A program made the position numbers and the translations under genes. The notes beneath the pieces were generated by a model. It did not search any database and was not told where the DNA came from. It worked only from the letters and a program-made list of their open reading frames with translations. A stretch of DNA of 64,000 nt from Xenophilus sp. Marseille-Q4582 (lineage in GTDB: Bacteria; Pseudomonadota; Gammaproteobacteria; Burkholderiales; Burkholderiaceae_C): assembly GCF_916700565.1 (NCBI RefSeq), contig NZ_CAKAKO010000004.1:1-64000 (forward strand). Reading direction: 5' to 3'. The number at the start of each line of letters is the position of its first letter. Positions within the stretch are counted from its first letter, which is position 1. This document shows, piece after piece, positions 15,501 through 24,986 of the stretch.

Positions 15501-18396
15501 GCCGCAGCGCTTCCAGCCGCGCGTCGTGCGCGGGCGCCAGGTAATCGGTGCCCGTGATCTGCCAGGCCAGGCCTTCGCCATGGCCGACCAGCGTCAGGTC
15601 CAGCGGCTGCCTGTTGACGGTGAAGGTGTGCGTGCCCAGCTTCAGGCCACCTTCGGTGCCGGCCGAGAGCTCGCGCTGGTCGCGCACGGCGCGCACGGCC
15701 TGGTCCTGCGCGGTCTTCAAGCGCGTGGCGATGTCGTCGGCCGCCACGCTGGCGCCCAGCTTGCGCAGTTCGGCGATCTGCTCGCGCAGCTTGGCCAGCA
15801 TCGGGTCGGACGCGAAGTAGCTGTGCACCTGCGCCAGTTCGGTGAAGCCGGCCACGCGGCGCGGCACGCCGTCGAGCACACGGCCCGCCGCATCGCCCAG
15901 CGCCTTGGCGCGGCGCTGCTGCGCCTCCACCAAGCTCTGGCGCCGGGCCGACAGCGCCTCGTACACGGTCTCGCGCTGGGTCGCAATGTCGGCCAGGAAC
16001 TCTTCCTGCTCGGCAAAGCGGCCTTCGATGTCTTCCAGCTGCGCCAGCAGGCGCGTGAGCGCCTCGTCGCATTTCTCGGGCGTGTCCGATAGCTCGAGCG
16101 CGTTCTCCACGGCCTGGCCGAAGAGCTTGAACTGGGCGCCGAATTCGGCGCGCTGCTCGGCCGCGCCCAGGCTGCGGCGGCGCGCACGCGCATCGGCGCG
16201 CAGGCGGTTGATGTCGGCGTACAGCAGCGCGATGCGGTCCAGGATGGCGGTGCGCTGCACGGCATCGCCGCCCGGCAGGTGGCCCAGCTGTTCGCTCAGC
16301 AGGTCCAGGCCGGCGGCTTCGGTGTCCAGCGCCTGCAGCTGTTCACCCAGCAGCGTCGCGGTGGCGGCTTGCGGCAATGCCGCGGCCACGGCGGCCAACG
16401 CCTTGCGCTGCCCGTCGAAGGCCTTCTCGTCCGACAGGAACTGCATGGCGCGTTCGCCCACGCGCTGCTGCTCGGTGGCCAGCTGCGCGGCCATGGTGTC
16501 GATGCGCGGCAGGTCGGCATAGCGCAGCTCGCGCAGCAGATGCAACTCGCCCTGGCGCTGGCGCAGGCGCTCCAGCGCGCGCACGAAGTCCTGCGGGCTG
16601 CGCCACATCTGGCTCGCGATCTCGGTCATCAGCTCGCGCTGCTGGCCTTCGGCCTTCTGCAGGGCGCGGGCCGTGTCCTGGCGGATGCTCTCCACCTTCT
16701 CGAATTCGCCCAGCGTGGCCTGCGCGGCCTGCTCGATGGCCTGCAGATCGGCGGCGGCGTTCTGCGCCTCGGCCGCGTCCAGCCAGAAGTAGGCGTCGCG
16801 CGCGCGCAGGCACTGGCGGATCAGGTCTTCGTAGGCGGTGCGCGTGGGCACCTGTTCGCGCACGGCGCGCGCGATGCCCAGCAGGTCGGAGATGCCGCGC
16901 ACCAGGTCGGCATTGCCCACGCGGGCGAAAAAGCGCCCCGCACGCTCCCCCGCTGCGCGAGGTCCGCTGTCCCCCGAGGGGCTGCTTTCGTCCTGGGGCG
17001 GCCCGGCGACGAAAGAGCCGGTGCCGGCCGGCTGCTGGCTCGCGTGCTCCTCGGTGGCAAAGGGCGTCTGCCACAGCTGCATCGGGTGCACGCGCGTGGC
17101 CTCGCCGCGCGCGGCCTGGAAGACCAGCAGGCGGCCATCGGGGAAGCGGCTGTAGCCATCGGCCAGGATGGGCGCGGCCAGCGACTTCTCGATCAGGTTG
17201 TAGGTGAAGAGGGCGTAGCAGCCCGCGTCCAGCGTGGCCGGGCTCCCCTGGGGCGGCGGCACGGTGCCATAGAACACATAGGCCACGTCCTCGCCGTTGG
17301 GCGAGCGCAGCATGCGCGTGAAGCGCAGCTGCTCGGTCAGTTCGGGCGGCAGGTCGAAGCGCTTGTGCTCGCCCGACTGCAGGTAGTAGCCGCCCGGGAA
17401 GATGATGCCGTGGTCTTCGGGCAGCTGCATGCACGAGGCGCCGATGGCGTCGATGCGCAGCACCTGCTGCGTGCGCTGGTTGTAGACCAGGTAGCGCGTC
17501 GTCTGTTCGCGGTAGGGCCGCACCTGCAGCAGGATCAGGAGGCCCAGCCGGGCGTAGGCGATTTCGGCATCGCCCAGCGCCTGGTTGGCGTCTTCCACCG
17601 GCTCTTCGTAGATGCCCAGGCCGGTCTCGGTGTTGTTCTCGACCTTGACGGTGAGCGTGCCGCCCGTGGTCTCGACGAAGAGCGTGTCCAGCACGTTGAT
17701 GTGCGGATGCGCGCCGCCGACGTGGTGCTCGCGCGTGAGCGGCGTCCAGGCGAAGTCGTGGCTGGGCGGCGGCGCCAGGTCGCGCTCGCCACGGTTGTCC
17801 ACGTACTTGAGCGAGCCGTCGTTCTCGCGCTTCCAGCGGAACACGCGGATGTCGCCCGCCGTCTGGCCGATCTGGAAGGCCGCCAGCAGGAACTCGGGCG
17901 TGGGCCGCAGCAGCTGCAGCGTGGCCTGCTTGTAGTAGGTGTAGAGCTCGTTGAAGTCCGAGACGAAGCGCGGATCGGCCAGGAAGCTGCCGTCCAGCGG
18001 CACCTGCACCAGCTCGTCGTTCTCGGGGTTGCCCGCCGCATCGGCTGCGTGGTGCGCCAGCTCGTAGATCGCGAACACGTCCTCCACGCGCGTTTCGCGC
18101 TTGAGGCCCATGAACACGTTGTAGCCGAAGAGCAGCCGGTTGCCGCCGATCCAGGCCAGGTCGCGCGCCACGCAGTTGTGCTCGGTGCGCGCGCGCGTGC
18201 GCAGCAGCAGCTGCTGTTCGCGCTGGCCGAAGTGCGCGACGCGCTCGGCATTGAGCGCCTGCGCCTTCGCCAGCAGCTGGTCGCCCTGCACCTCCAGGCG
18301 CTTCTTGAGCAGCTCGTAGCTGCTGCTTTCGGCCACGCTGGCGTCGATGGCGGCGCTGTCGTTCGCGTCAGGGGAGGAGGCGGAGGAGCTGGACAT
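12583..18396 (-). CDS. Giant AAA ATPase of the flotillin/PspA operon ('DNA repair ATPase')
   Basis: This is a 1937-residue cytosolic protein. The first 500 or so residues are a conserved region (GGNRLLFGYNVFMGLK, DLAWIGGNR) with a beta-propeller-like part. A long coiled-coil-rich section covers about 540-860. Walker A SPPGYGKTT lies near 1395-1403 and Walker B NVMLYLDDIQH near 1457-1467, with a sensor VMSGNP. The C-terminal tail is helical and amphipathic. Databases name this family 'DNA repair ATPase' without direct evidence; its usual partner is a YqiK-type flotillin, as here (85 bp upstream), so an envelope-stress or membrane-remodelling role is more likely. A low-complexity insert lies near residues 465-490 (16934-17010). 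Confidence 0.85.
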   Translation of the reverse strand: MSSSSASSPDANDSAAIDASVAESSSYELLKKRLEVQGDQLLAKAQALNAERVAHFGQREQQLLLRTRARTEHNCVARDLAWIGGNRLLFGYNVFMGLKRETRVEDVFAIYELAHHAADAAGNPENDELVQVPLDGSFLADPRFVSDFNELYTYYKQATLQLLRPTPEFLLAAFQIGQTAGDIRVFRWKRENDGSLKYVDNRGERDLAPPPSHDFAWTPLTREHHVGGAHPHINVLDTLFVETTGGTLTVKVENNTETGLGIYEEPVEDANQALGDAEIAYARLGLLILLQVRPYREQTTRYLVYNQRTQQVLRIDAIGASCMQLPEDHGIIFPGGYYLQSGEHKRFDLPPELTEQLRFTRMLRSPNGEDVAYVFYGTVPPPQGSPATLDAGCYALFTYNLIEKSLAAPILADGYSRFPDGRLLVFQAARGEATRVHPMQLWQTPFATEEHASQQPAGTGSFVAGPPQDESSPSGDSGPRAAGERAGRFFARVGNADLVRGISDLLGIARAVREQVPTRTAYEDLIRQCLRARDAYFWLDAAEAQNAAADLQAIEQAAQATLGEFEKVESIRQDTARALQKAEGQQRELMTEIASQMWRSPQDFVRALERLRQRQGELHLLRELRYADLPRIDTMAAQLATEQQRVGERAMQFLSDEKAFDGQRKALAAVAAALPQAATATLLGEQLQALDTEAAGLDLLSEQLGHLPGGDAVQRTAILDRIALLYADINRLRADARARRRSLGAAEQRAEFGAQFKLFGQAVENALELSDTPEKCDEALTRLLAQLEDIEGRFAEQEEFLADIATQRETVYEALSARRQSLVEAQQRRAKALGDAAGRVLDGVPRRVAGFTELAQVHSYFASDPMLAKLREQIAELRKLGASVAADDIATRLKTAQDQAVRAVRDQRELSAGTEGGLKLGTHTFTVNRQPLDLTLVGHGEGLAWQITGTDYLAPAHDARLEALRPFWQQALISETPQLARAEYLAAEWLAALERGEAEPGWAELLVQLAEHAKAADTAADAAPPAALLDSLRRFAASRYQEGYQRGIHDDDALAIVRVLAPIQQAAGLLVYGPAERALAKLYWHLGLREESRLSLARRARSAQHIAQLFGQTQPRDTLEQEAAQGLRGFLDAQRVLQHEWLPGLAQALGAALNVEDRSDPPREALLQTLAEEGAAYLVRELAQTEGAADLTPATPHWVISGAGEDLAQGLQRALDRGGLASAWQRDLQAAEPLERWRLARGWLQAFADSQAQDGQPQALAWIDDAATALTFGGARRRINAALDATVSGLRSEHPRIREGALPFNLNDFRRRVRHHRRHAAPGFAQLQALRHELLVQEKKRLHLEQFQAKPMATFVRNRLIDEVYLPLIGNNLAKQLGAAGESARTDRMGLLLLISPPGYGKTTLMEYVANRLGLVFVRINCPALGHGVTSIDPATAPNSAARQELEKLNLGLAMGSNVMLYLDDIQHTHPEFLQKFIALADGTRRIEGVWQGQPRTWDMRGKRFAIVMSGNPYTESGDVFKIPDMLANRADIYNLGDVLSGREAVFALSYIENALTSHPVTQPLAAREPKDVHLLVRLAQGEAIDAGSFAHPYSAVELDELKGLLQRLFKVRDVLLKVNLAYIESAAQDDRYRDKPPFRLQGSYRNMARLAPQVTPLMRDDEIDALLRDHYRGEAQTLTTGAEENLLALAHLIGQATPEEQARWQQIREDFVRQRKLGGSEDDPSLRVTNGLLDIARSVEALAPRQPLAELAGPLVERFSSHLSSQLSTQFANGLAQVGSHMATQMATHLDDRVQVPLARIADQLAAAGPERQALLDRLAKPLAGLGALAQQLQAGHTESQQQLRASLDASAAALQALRESTEALHTHSDAAQNQRMVDALLSLSVTYRQLIMPLVKAVEARMGMDTAHPEVARVEGELQALEEKQARRSGNKSRE

Positions 18397-18481
18397 GCAG
18401 GTTCGGAAGGCGAGGGGGCAGTGAAGGGCGCTTCAGGCCGGCCTCTTCGCCGGTGGCGCGAAGAGGCCGGCGCAGGCAGGC

Positions 18482-20608
18482 TTACTTGCGCAGGCTCTGC
18501 ACCAGGTTCTGCAGCGCCTGCTTCTGGCTTTCGGTGCCTTCGCTCATCACCTTGCCGACCAGGGCCGAGACGCTCAGGTTCTGCAGCGCGCCGGCCGACT
18601 GGCCCGCCGCGCCCAGCAGCTGCGACAGGTCCTCGACCACGTCGCGCTCGCCGGCCAGCTGTTCCTTGAAGGCGATCTTCAGCGTGTCGCTCTTGTTCAC
18701 CGCGGCGTCGATGCCCTTGCCCACCGACAGCGCCTTGACGAAGCTGTCGAAGTAGTCGCCCTGGCCGCCCACGATGTCGATCCTGGCGTTCTTGAGCGCG
18801 ATGCCCAGCACTTCGGCCTGTTCCCTGGCGATGGCCTGCTGCGCCTCGATCTGCTTGAGCGTCTCCAGGTGCGCGCGCTCCAGGCGCATGCGGTATTCCT
18901 CGTGCTCGCGCGTTTCCGGGCTCATGGCCTTCATGGCCTCGAACTTCTCCTTCAGGCCGCGCGCTTCGGCGCTGAACTTGACGTCGATGTTGTGCGCCTC
19001 GGCATCGCCCTGCTTGGCCAGCGCCTCGGCGTCCACCGTGCGCACCAGCGCATCGGCCTGGCCGATCTTTTCCTTGCCGGCGGCTTCGGCCTCCATGCGC
19101 GCGCGGATGCCCACGGCCTCGGCTTGGGCCTGCGCCTCGGTCACCTGCGCCTGGGCACGGCCCACCTTCTCGGTGCCGGTGGCCTCGGCTTCCAGGCTGG
19201 CCAGCTTGGCGCTGGCGCTGGCCACCTGCACCTTGGCGTCGGCCAGGCCCGGCGCGGCCGACAGGGCCTCGATGCCTTCGGCCTCGCGCTTCTTGGCCTC
19301 GGCCTCGCGCTCGGCCACCTTCAGGCGGGCATCGGCCAGCAGCAGGTCCTCGGCGGCCTTGTGGCGCGCCTTGCGTTCCTGCGCCTCGGCGGCCTTCACT
19401 TCCAGGATCACCTTTTCCTCGGCCGCGGCTTCGGCACCGATCACCACCGCCTTGCGCGTGCGGTCGGCCTCGGCCACTTCACGCACTTCCTTGATCGCCT
19501 CTTCCTGCTCGGCCACCGTGCGCTCGACCACGATGCGCTCGCGGATCACGTCGGCAATGGCCTTCTTCTGCACTTCGACGGCCTTGTCTTTTTCGATGCG
19601 CTGCAGCGTCACCTCCTTCTCGCGCGCCACCACTTCCAGGTCCTGGGCGCGGGTCACGCGTTCCTGTTCGATGACGACCGCGCGCTTGCGGTTGTTCTCG
19701 GCCACTTCCTTTTCGCGCAGCACGTTCTCGTTCTGCACCGCGATCTGCTGCTCGGCCTGCAGGCGTGCCATCTCGGCACGCGTGCGTTCCTCGGCCTGGA
19801 TCTTGGCGGTCTCGGCCTCTTCGCGGGCGCGCACGCCGGCCACTTCGCGCGCCTGGCGCGCGGTGGCGTCGGCCTGCTGGCGTTCCAGCTCCAGCAGCGC
19901 TTCCTGCGTCTCGACGTTCTTCTTCTTGATCTGCATCTCCTCGTTGCGGCGCAGTTCGTTGGTCACCACGTGCTCCACGGCCGTGAGCTGCGTGATCTTC
20001 TTGATGCCCTGCGCGTCGAGGATGTTGTTGGAGTCCAGGCGTGCCAGCGGCGTCTGCTCCAGGTAGTCGATGGCCGAGCTTTCGAGTACGTAGCCCGACA
20101 GGTCGTTGCCGATCTGGCTCATGATCTTGTCGCGGAAGACGTCGCGCGCGTCGTACAGGTCGACGAAGTCCATGGCCTTGCCCACGGTCTTGAGCGCCTC
20201 GGAGAACTTGGCCGAGAACAGGTCTTCCAGCGTGGACTGGTTGGAGGCGCGGTCGCAGCCGATGGACTGCGCGACGTGCAGCACGTCTTCGGCGGTCTGG
20301 TTCACGCGCACGAAGAACTTCACCTTGATGTCGGCGCGGATGTTGTCCGCGCAGATCAGGCCTTGGTCGCCCGAGCGGTCGATCTCGATGGTCTTGATCG
20401 AGATGTCCATCAGCTCGGCCTTGTTGATGATGGGCAGCACCAGGCCGCCGGTGAAAGTGACCTTCGGGTCGCCGCGGAAGGGGTTGATGATCAGCGCGTG
20501 GCCCTGCTCCACCTTGTGATAGAAGCGGGAGAACATCGCGAAGACGCCGAAGATCACGATGATCGCGATGACGGCCAGGACCACGAAGGTGATGATCGAA
20601 GAGGACAT
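18482..20608 (-). CDS. yqiK: Flotillin-like band-7 protein YqiK
   Basis: This is a 708-residue membrane-anchored scaffold. One transmembrane helix at about 5-27 (IITFVVLAVIAIIVIFGVFAMF) is followed by a band-7/SPFH domain (about 30-200, KVEQGHALIINPFRGDPKV) and a very long Ala/Glu/Arg coiled coil (about 225-560). The C-terminal part (GNQDYFDSFVKALS-like) resembles flotillin oligomerisation regions. Flotillins organise membrane microdomains. It sits between a YqiJ-like protein and the AAA ATPase in a minus-strand operon; the yqiJ-yqiK pairing is known from E. coli. The start ATG 20608 gives the expected N-terminal anchor. Confidence 0.9.
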   Translation of the reverse strand: MSSSIITFVVLAVIAIIVIFGVFAMFSRFYHKVEQGHALIINPFRGDPKVTFTGGLVLPIINKAELMDISIKTIEIDRSGDQGLICADNIRADIKVKFFVRVNQTAEDVLHVAQSIGCDRASNQSTLEDLFSAKFSEALKTVGKAMDFVDLYDARDVFRDKIMSQIGNDLSGYVLESSAIDYLEQTPLARLDSNNILDAQGIKKITQLTAVEHVVTNELRRNEEMQIKKKNVETQEALLELERQQADATARQAREVAGVRAREEAETAKIQAEERTRAEMARLQAEQQIAVQNENVLREKEVAENNRKRAVVIEQERVTRAQDLEVVAREKEVTLQRIEKDKAVEVQKKAIADVIRERIVVERTVAEQEEAIKEVREVAEADRTRKAVVIGAEAAAEEKVILEVKAAEAQERKARHKAAEDLLLADARLKVAEREAEAKKREAEGIEALSAAPGLADAKVQVASASAKLASLEAEATGTEKVGRAQAQVTEAQAQAEAVGIRARMEAEAAGKEKIGQADALVRTVDAEALAKQGDAEAHNIDVKFSAEARGLKEKFEAMKAMSPETREHEEYRMRLERAHLETLKQIEAQQAIAREQAEVLGIALKNARIDIVGGQGDYFDSFVKALSVGKGIDAAVNKSDTLKIAFKEQLAGERDVVEDLSQLLGAAGQSAGALQNLSVSALVGKVMSEGTESQKQALQNLVQSLRK

Positions 20609-20750
20609 GCAAAGGCTCGCTGGAGAGGAAGAGTAGAAGGGCTGTGGGCAGGCGAGGGGGCCTGTGTCAGCCCCTCAGGGGAAGGACGTCAACGCCGCAG
20701 GCGGGCAGGCCGGGGCGGCGGCTGCGCCATCGGCCTGCATGTTCGCCGCA

Positions 20751-21395
20751 TCAGGGCGCGGCATCCATCGACTGAACGAGATAGCGCCGCGCATGGCGGT
20801 CGTATTCCACGATCAGGGCCTGGCTGCCGCGCCGCAGCGGGTTGGGGCTCGGCGACCAGACCTGGATGAGGAGGGCGGCGCCGCGCTGCGCCACCTGGGC
20901 ATAGCCCTGCTGCTCGTCCACGCTGCCGGTGGTGATGGTGCAGGTCTGGCCGATCAGGTCGCTGTTGTGCCGCGCGTACTGCGTGACGAAGGCGCCGCGC
21001 AGCGGCCGCACGATGCGCGCTGCGATCACGATGGACAGCGCGAAGCAGGCGGCCAGCACCGCCAGCCCGGCCAGGATCTGCAGCGGCAGCGTGGGCACCC
21101 AGGCCAGCAGCCAGATGCCGGCCAGCGTGCTCAGCGTCCAGCCGATGACGACCAGCAGCGTGACGACGATGGAAAAGGGCACGCCCGACAGGCCGAAGGC
21201 CACCACGTAGCCGGCGATGGTGCCGAGGTCGTCCGCGCTCACGTCCGCGTGCTCGGCAATGTCCAGGTCGATGCTGCTTTCGCCGAAGTCGACCAGGCCG
21301 ACGATGGCGGCGATCCAGTACACCAGCACCACCGCCAGCGCGAGGCTGTACAGGAAGGTGGGAAAGCCGAAAACGACGGAGAGGAATTCGCGCAT
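20751..21395 (-). CDS. yqiJ: YqiJ-like membrane protein with OB domain (DUF1449)
   Basis: This is a 214-residue NfeD-related protein. Hydrophobic helices are at about 10-34, 60-90 and 95-126. A soluble OB-fold-like C-terminal domain runs from about 135 to 205 (GQTCTITTGSVDEQQGYAQV...GSQALIVEYD). YqiJ/NfeD proteins partner with flotillins, and yqiK lies immediately downstream, 142 bp away. That gap contains GC-rich palindromic sequence (around 20668-20730) but no gene. The protein is expected in the inner membrane, helping to place or stabilise YqiK. Confidence 0.85.
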   Translation of the reverse strand: MREFLSVVFGFPTFLYSLALAVVLVYWIAAIVGLVDFGESSIDLDIAEHADVSADDLGTIAGYVVAFGLSGVPFSIVVTLLVVIGWTLSTLAGIWLLAWVPTLPLQILAGLAVLAACFALSIVIAARIVRPLRGAFVTQYARHNSDLIGQTCTITTGSVDEQQGYAQVAQRGAALLIQVWSPSPNPLRRGSQALIVEYDRHARRYLVQSMDAAP

Positions 21396-21443
21396 GGTCT
21401 TGTGTTTGTTGTGCAGTGGCGAAGGGCTGGGCGGGTGGCTGTC

Positions 21444-21842
21444 TCAGGCTTTTCGCTTCCTGGCCGCCGGGCGTGGCGCGCTGGCGGCGGCGCGCGCGGG
21501 CGGCGCGGCCGGTGGCACGAAGGCGATCAGCTCGCGCGTAGCCGCCTCCTTGATGCCCAGCCGGTCCTCGGGCGCGAGCCCGTAGCGCTCGGCCAGCAGC
21601 GCATAGTCCGATTCGTCGAGCGTGACCGTGAGGCGGGGCCGCTTGGGCCGCGCCGCCACGGGCAGGCCGAGCACGCTGCGGATCTGCTGCGAGGTGGACA
21701 CGTTCTCGTGGAAGGCGGCCACGCGGATCGCCTCCATCACCGCTTCTTCCACGTCGAAGGCCACCTGCACCGCGCGCAGCGCCGATTCCGAACCCTGCCA
21801 GCGGGCGGGCGTCTTTCTCTTGGGTGTGTTGTTGTGGCTCAT
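21444..21842 (-). CDS. Small conserved protein of the psp operon, unknown function
   Basis: This is a 132-residue protein with no hydrophobic segment. Residues 28-60 (VEEAVMEAIRVAAFHENVSTSQQIRSVLGL) resemble a ribbon-helix-helix or short helical DNA-binding unit. The middle contains a strand-rich stretch (RLTVTLDESDYALLAERYGL), and the tail is Ala/Pro/Arg-rich with terminal KRKA. It lies 60 bp downstream of pspA and 48 bp upstream of yqiJ on the same strand, so it belongs to the operon. It might be a local regulator, but that rests on weak resemblance only. Confidence 0.7.
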   Translation of the reverse strand: MSHNNTPKRKTPARWQGSESALRAVQVAFDVEEAVMEAIRVAAFHENVSTSQQIRSVLGLPVAARPKRPRLTVTLDESDYALLAERYGLAPEDRLGIKEAATRELIAFVPPAAPPARAAASAPRPAARKRKA

Positions 21843-21902
21843 GCGCGTGACGGGCGTATGACGCGGTGTCCCAAAGATCGGATGTGCGGCGGGCAGCCGG
21901 CC

Positions 21903-22661
21903 TCAGGCAGCCGGCGCGCCGTCGTCCCGGGCGGGCGCTGCCGCCGGCGAAGCGGCCGGCGCTGCCGCAGCGGCCTGGCGCGCGCGCAGCCTGGCCATCA
22001 CCGATTCCGCCCGTGCCTTGTCGTTGTCGCCGATGCCGGCCGCCGCCAGTTCGTGCTCCAGCGCCTTGTGGCCGAACTCCTTGTCCAGCGCCTCGGCGGC
22101 CGCCATGCGGTCGGCCAGGTCCTCGTGCCGCTTCTTGATGCGGTCCAGCGATTCGCGCGCGCTGGTGAGCCTGGAGCCGGTGCTGCCGATGCTGTCCGAA
22201 ATGCTCTGCGTCGCGCGGTAGACGCTCTCGGTGGTCTTGGCGATGCCGATCTCGCGCTCGTGCTCGCGCACGCGCGCCTCGGCGCTGCGGATCAGGTCCT
22301 TCAGGCGCTGCACCTGCACCGCGAAGCCGGCATGCGCCTGCGTCTGCGCCTGCAGCTCGGCTTCCAGGCCGGCCACGCGCTCGGCCACCTTCAGCGCCAG
22401 GCCCTCCTCGGTCTTGTCCAGCGCCTGCAGGGCCATGTCTTCGTGGCGGCGGATCTCGCCCTTGATGCGCTCGATGTCGCGCGCGGTCTGCATCTCCTTG
22501 GCCATCACGGCCGTGAGTTCGGTCTTGGCCTCGCTGATGCTCGACTTGGCGTCGATGATCTCCTGCTCGTAGATGCGGGTGGCGTTGTTGTCGACCACGC
22601 TCTGCCCCAGTTCGCGCGCGCTGCCGCGCAGCAGGGTGACGAGTTTCTTGATGACGGTCAT
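21903..22661 (-). CDS. pspA: PspA/IM30 family membrane-stress protein
   Basis: This is 252 residues from ATG 22661, which has GGAG upstream; the longer reading frame to 22802 is a shadow of the preceding gene. It is almost entirely coiled coil: an N-terminal amphipathic helix (TVIKKLVTLLRGSARELGQSVVDNN), then long heptad repeats to about 220 and an Ala/Pro-rich tail. PspA/IM30 proteins (the ESCRT-III superfamily) coat and stabilise damaged inner membranes. No pspF, pspB or pspC is nearby; the partners are YjfI, YqiJ and YqiK, the alternative PspA context. It follows yjfI by 31 bp. Confidence 0.9.
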   Translation of the reverse strand: MTVIKKLVTLLRGSARELGQSVVDNNATRIYEQEIIDAKSSISEAKTELTAVMAKEMQTARDIERIKGEIRRHEDMALQALDKTEEGLALKVAERVAGLEAELQAQTQAHAGFAVQVQRLKDLIRSAEARVREHEREIGIAKTTESVYRATQSISDSIGSTGSRLTSARESLDRIKKRHEDLADRMAAAEALDKEFGHKALEHELAAAGIGDNDKARAESVMARLRARQAAAAAPAASPAAAPARDDGAPAA

Positions 22662-22692
22662 GTTGGGCTCCGGTGGGGTTCGTGGGGGAGGT

Positions 22693-23109
22693 TCAGCGCA
22701 GGAATTCGGCCAGCGCGTCCAGGGCGTCGAGCGCGTTGTCGCTGAGCACGGCCACTTCGTGGGCCACGTCCTCGGCGCGTGCGCTGCGCGAAAGTGCGCC
22801 ATGGAGCACGTAGCGCGTGCCCACGCGCCCGAAGGAGGACAGCGGCACGGAGGGGTTCAGGTCGAGCAGCGCCTCGTGCAGCTCGGCGCGGCGCTCGGGG
22901 CGCACGTCCTCGTCGGTCCAGAGGTAGCACAGGCAGATGAACTGCGTGTCCGAACTGGTCACGAAGATGGGCAGCTCGTCGCGCCCTTCGATGCTGACGC
23001 GGATGACGGGCACCTCGCCCGCAATGGGCTGCAGCTGCACGGCCACGCCACCCATCAGGGCCGAGGTCAGCGTGTCCAGGTTGCTGAGTTGATGAAGCAA
23101 GGTGGTCAT
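22693..23109 (-). CDS. yjfI: YjfI-like DUF2170 protein
   Basis: This is 138 residues from ATG 23109, preceded by GGAGG; a further in-frame ATG at 23181 lies upstream of the mapped promoter region and is rejected. DUF2170 proteins are small cytosolic alpha/beta proteins that recur next to PspA. Visible landmarks are VIRVSIEGRDELPIFVT (about 35-51), FICLCYLWTDEDVRPERRAELHEALL (about 57-82) and the C-terminal helix DNALDALDALAEFL. It is the first gene of the envelope-stress operon and could modulate PspA; the exact role is unknown. Confidence 0.88.
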   Translation of the reverse strand: MTTLLHQLSNLDTLTSALMGGVAVQLQPIAGEVPVIRVSIEGRDELPIFVTSSDTQFICLCYLWTDEDVRPERRAELHEALLDLNPSVPLSSFGRVGTRYVLHGALSRSARAEDVAHEVAVLSDNALDALDALAEFLR

Positions 23110-23157
23110 GGTCCCTCCAGTGGATCGACGGGTGCAGGGCAGGCTGCCTTGAAGGGC

Positions 23158-23186
23158 AGTATGCGGAGCTGGACATATCATGTCAA
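23158..23186 (-). promoter_or_regulatory. Sigma70 promoter of the yjfI-pspA operon
   Basis: On the minus strand a perfect -35 TTGACA (23186-23181) is followed after exactly 17 bp by CATACT (23163-23158), a four-of-six -10 match. Transcription would start near 23151, giving a 5' leader of about 42 nt before the ATG at 23109. Two dyads overlap or flank the -35 (next entry), so the promoter is probably repressed or controlled there. No sigma54-type GG/GC pair was seen, so PspF-type control is unlikely. Confidence 0.7.
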
Positions 23187-23209
23187 TCGAATTTTCGACA
23201 TGCTATGTC
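23172..23209. promoter_or_regulatory. Pair of GACAT-N3-ATGTC operator dyads
   Basis: GACATATCATGTC (23172-23184) and GACATGCTATGTC (23197-23209) share the perfect half-sites GACAT and ATGTC around three free bases. Their centres are 25 bp apart, about two and a half helical turns. The first overlaps the -35 box of the yjfI promoter; the second lies just upstream. This is the usual look of a dimeric repressor or activator pair. The cognate regulator is not identifiable in the window unless the small gene at 21444-21842 is involved. Confidence 0.7.
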
Positions 23210-23303
23210 TTTTCTGCAGAAGCCCGGCCTAGGCCGAACGGCCGGTTGGGCGGCCTGCCTGCGGGCTTTGCGGGGTGCAAGGGGTGGCGCACAAGCGGCT
23301 CCC

Positions 23304-23309
23304 TATAAT
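23304..23309 (+). promoter_or_regulatory. -10 box of the ahcY transcript
   Basis: A perfect TATAAT at 23304-23309 lies about 12 bp before the SAH riboswitch begins. The -35 region (around 23281-23287) is poor. The position relative to the aptamer makes it the likely start signal for the riboswitch-ahcY mRNA. Confidence 0.65.
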
Positions 23310-23318
23310 CCCGGCCTT

Positions 23319-23421
23319 TCTCCGAGGAGCGTTGCAGCGTCCCCTTGCCGCGGGCAGGGCGGGTGCGAGGCTCGGAGCCCGGGACCGGCCCGCTAGGTCC
23401 CCTCTGCAACGACGCTCGCCC
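23319..23421 (+). ncRNA. S-adenosylhomocysteine (SAH) riboswitch
   Basis: The strand reads TCTCCGAGGAGCGTTGCA (23319-23336), later GAGGCTCGGAG (about 23369-23379) and finally TGCAACGACGCTCGCC (23404-23419). These are the hallmark elements of the SAH-sensing aptamer: the GAGGAGCGUUGC strand pairs with GCAACG.CGCUC, and a GCUCGG segment makes the pseudoknot. SAH binding normally raises expression of the downstream hydrolase. It lies 65 bp before the ahcY start, its classic place in beta- and gammaproteobacteria. The variable middle (23341-23368) is GC-rich as expected. Confidence 0.92.
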
Positions 23422-23485
23422 ACGGCTCTGTGCGGTGAGTTTTCCCCAGAACGTGGTCGTCTTCAACCTGCCGTATGGAGCATTG

Positions 23486-24943
<1,458 letters not shown>

Positions 24944-24986
24944 GCGAGCCGGGCGCGCGCCACTTGGTGCGTACGCGCCGAATGCC

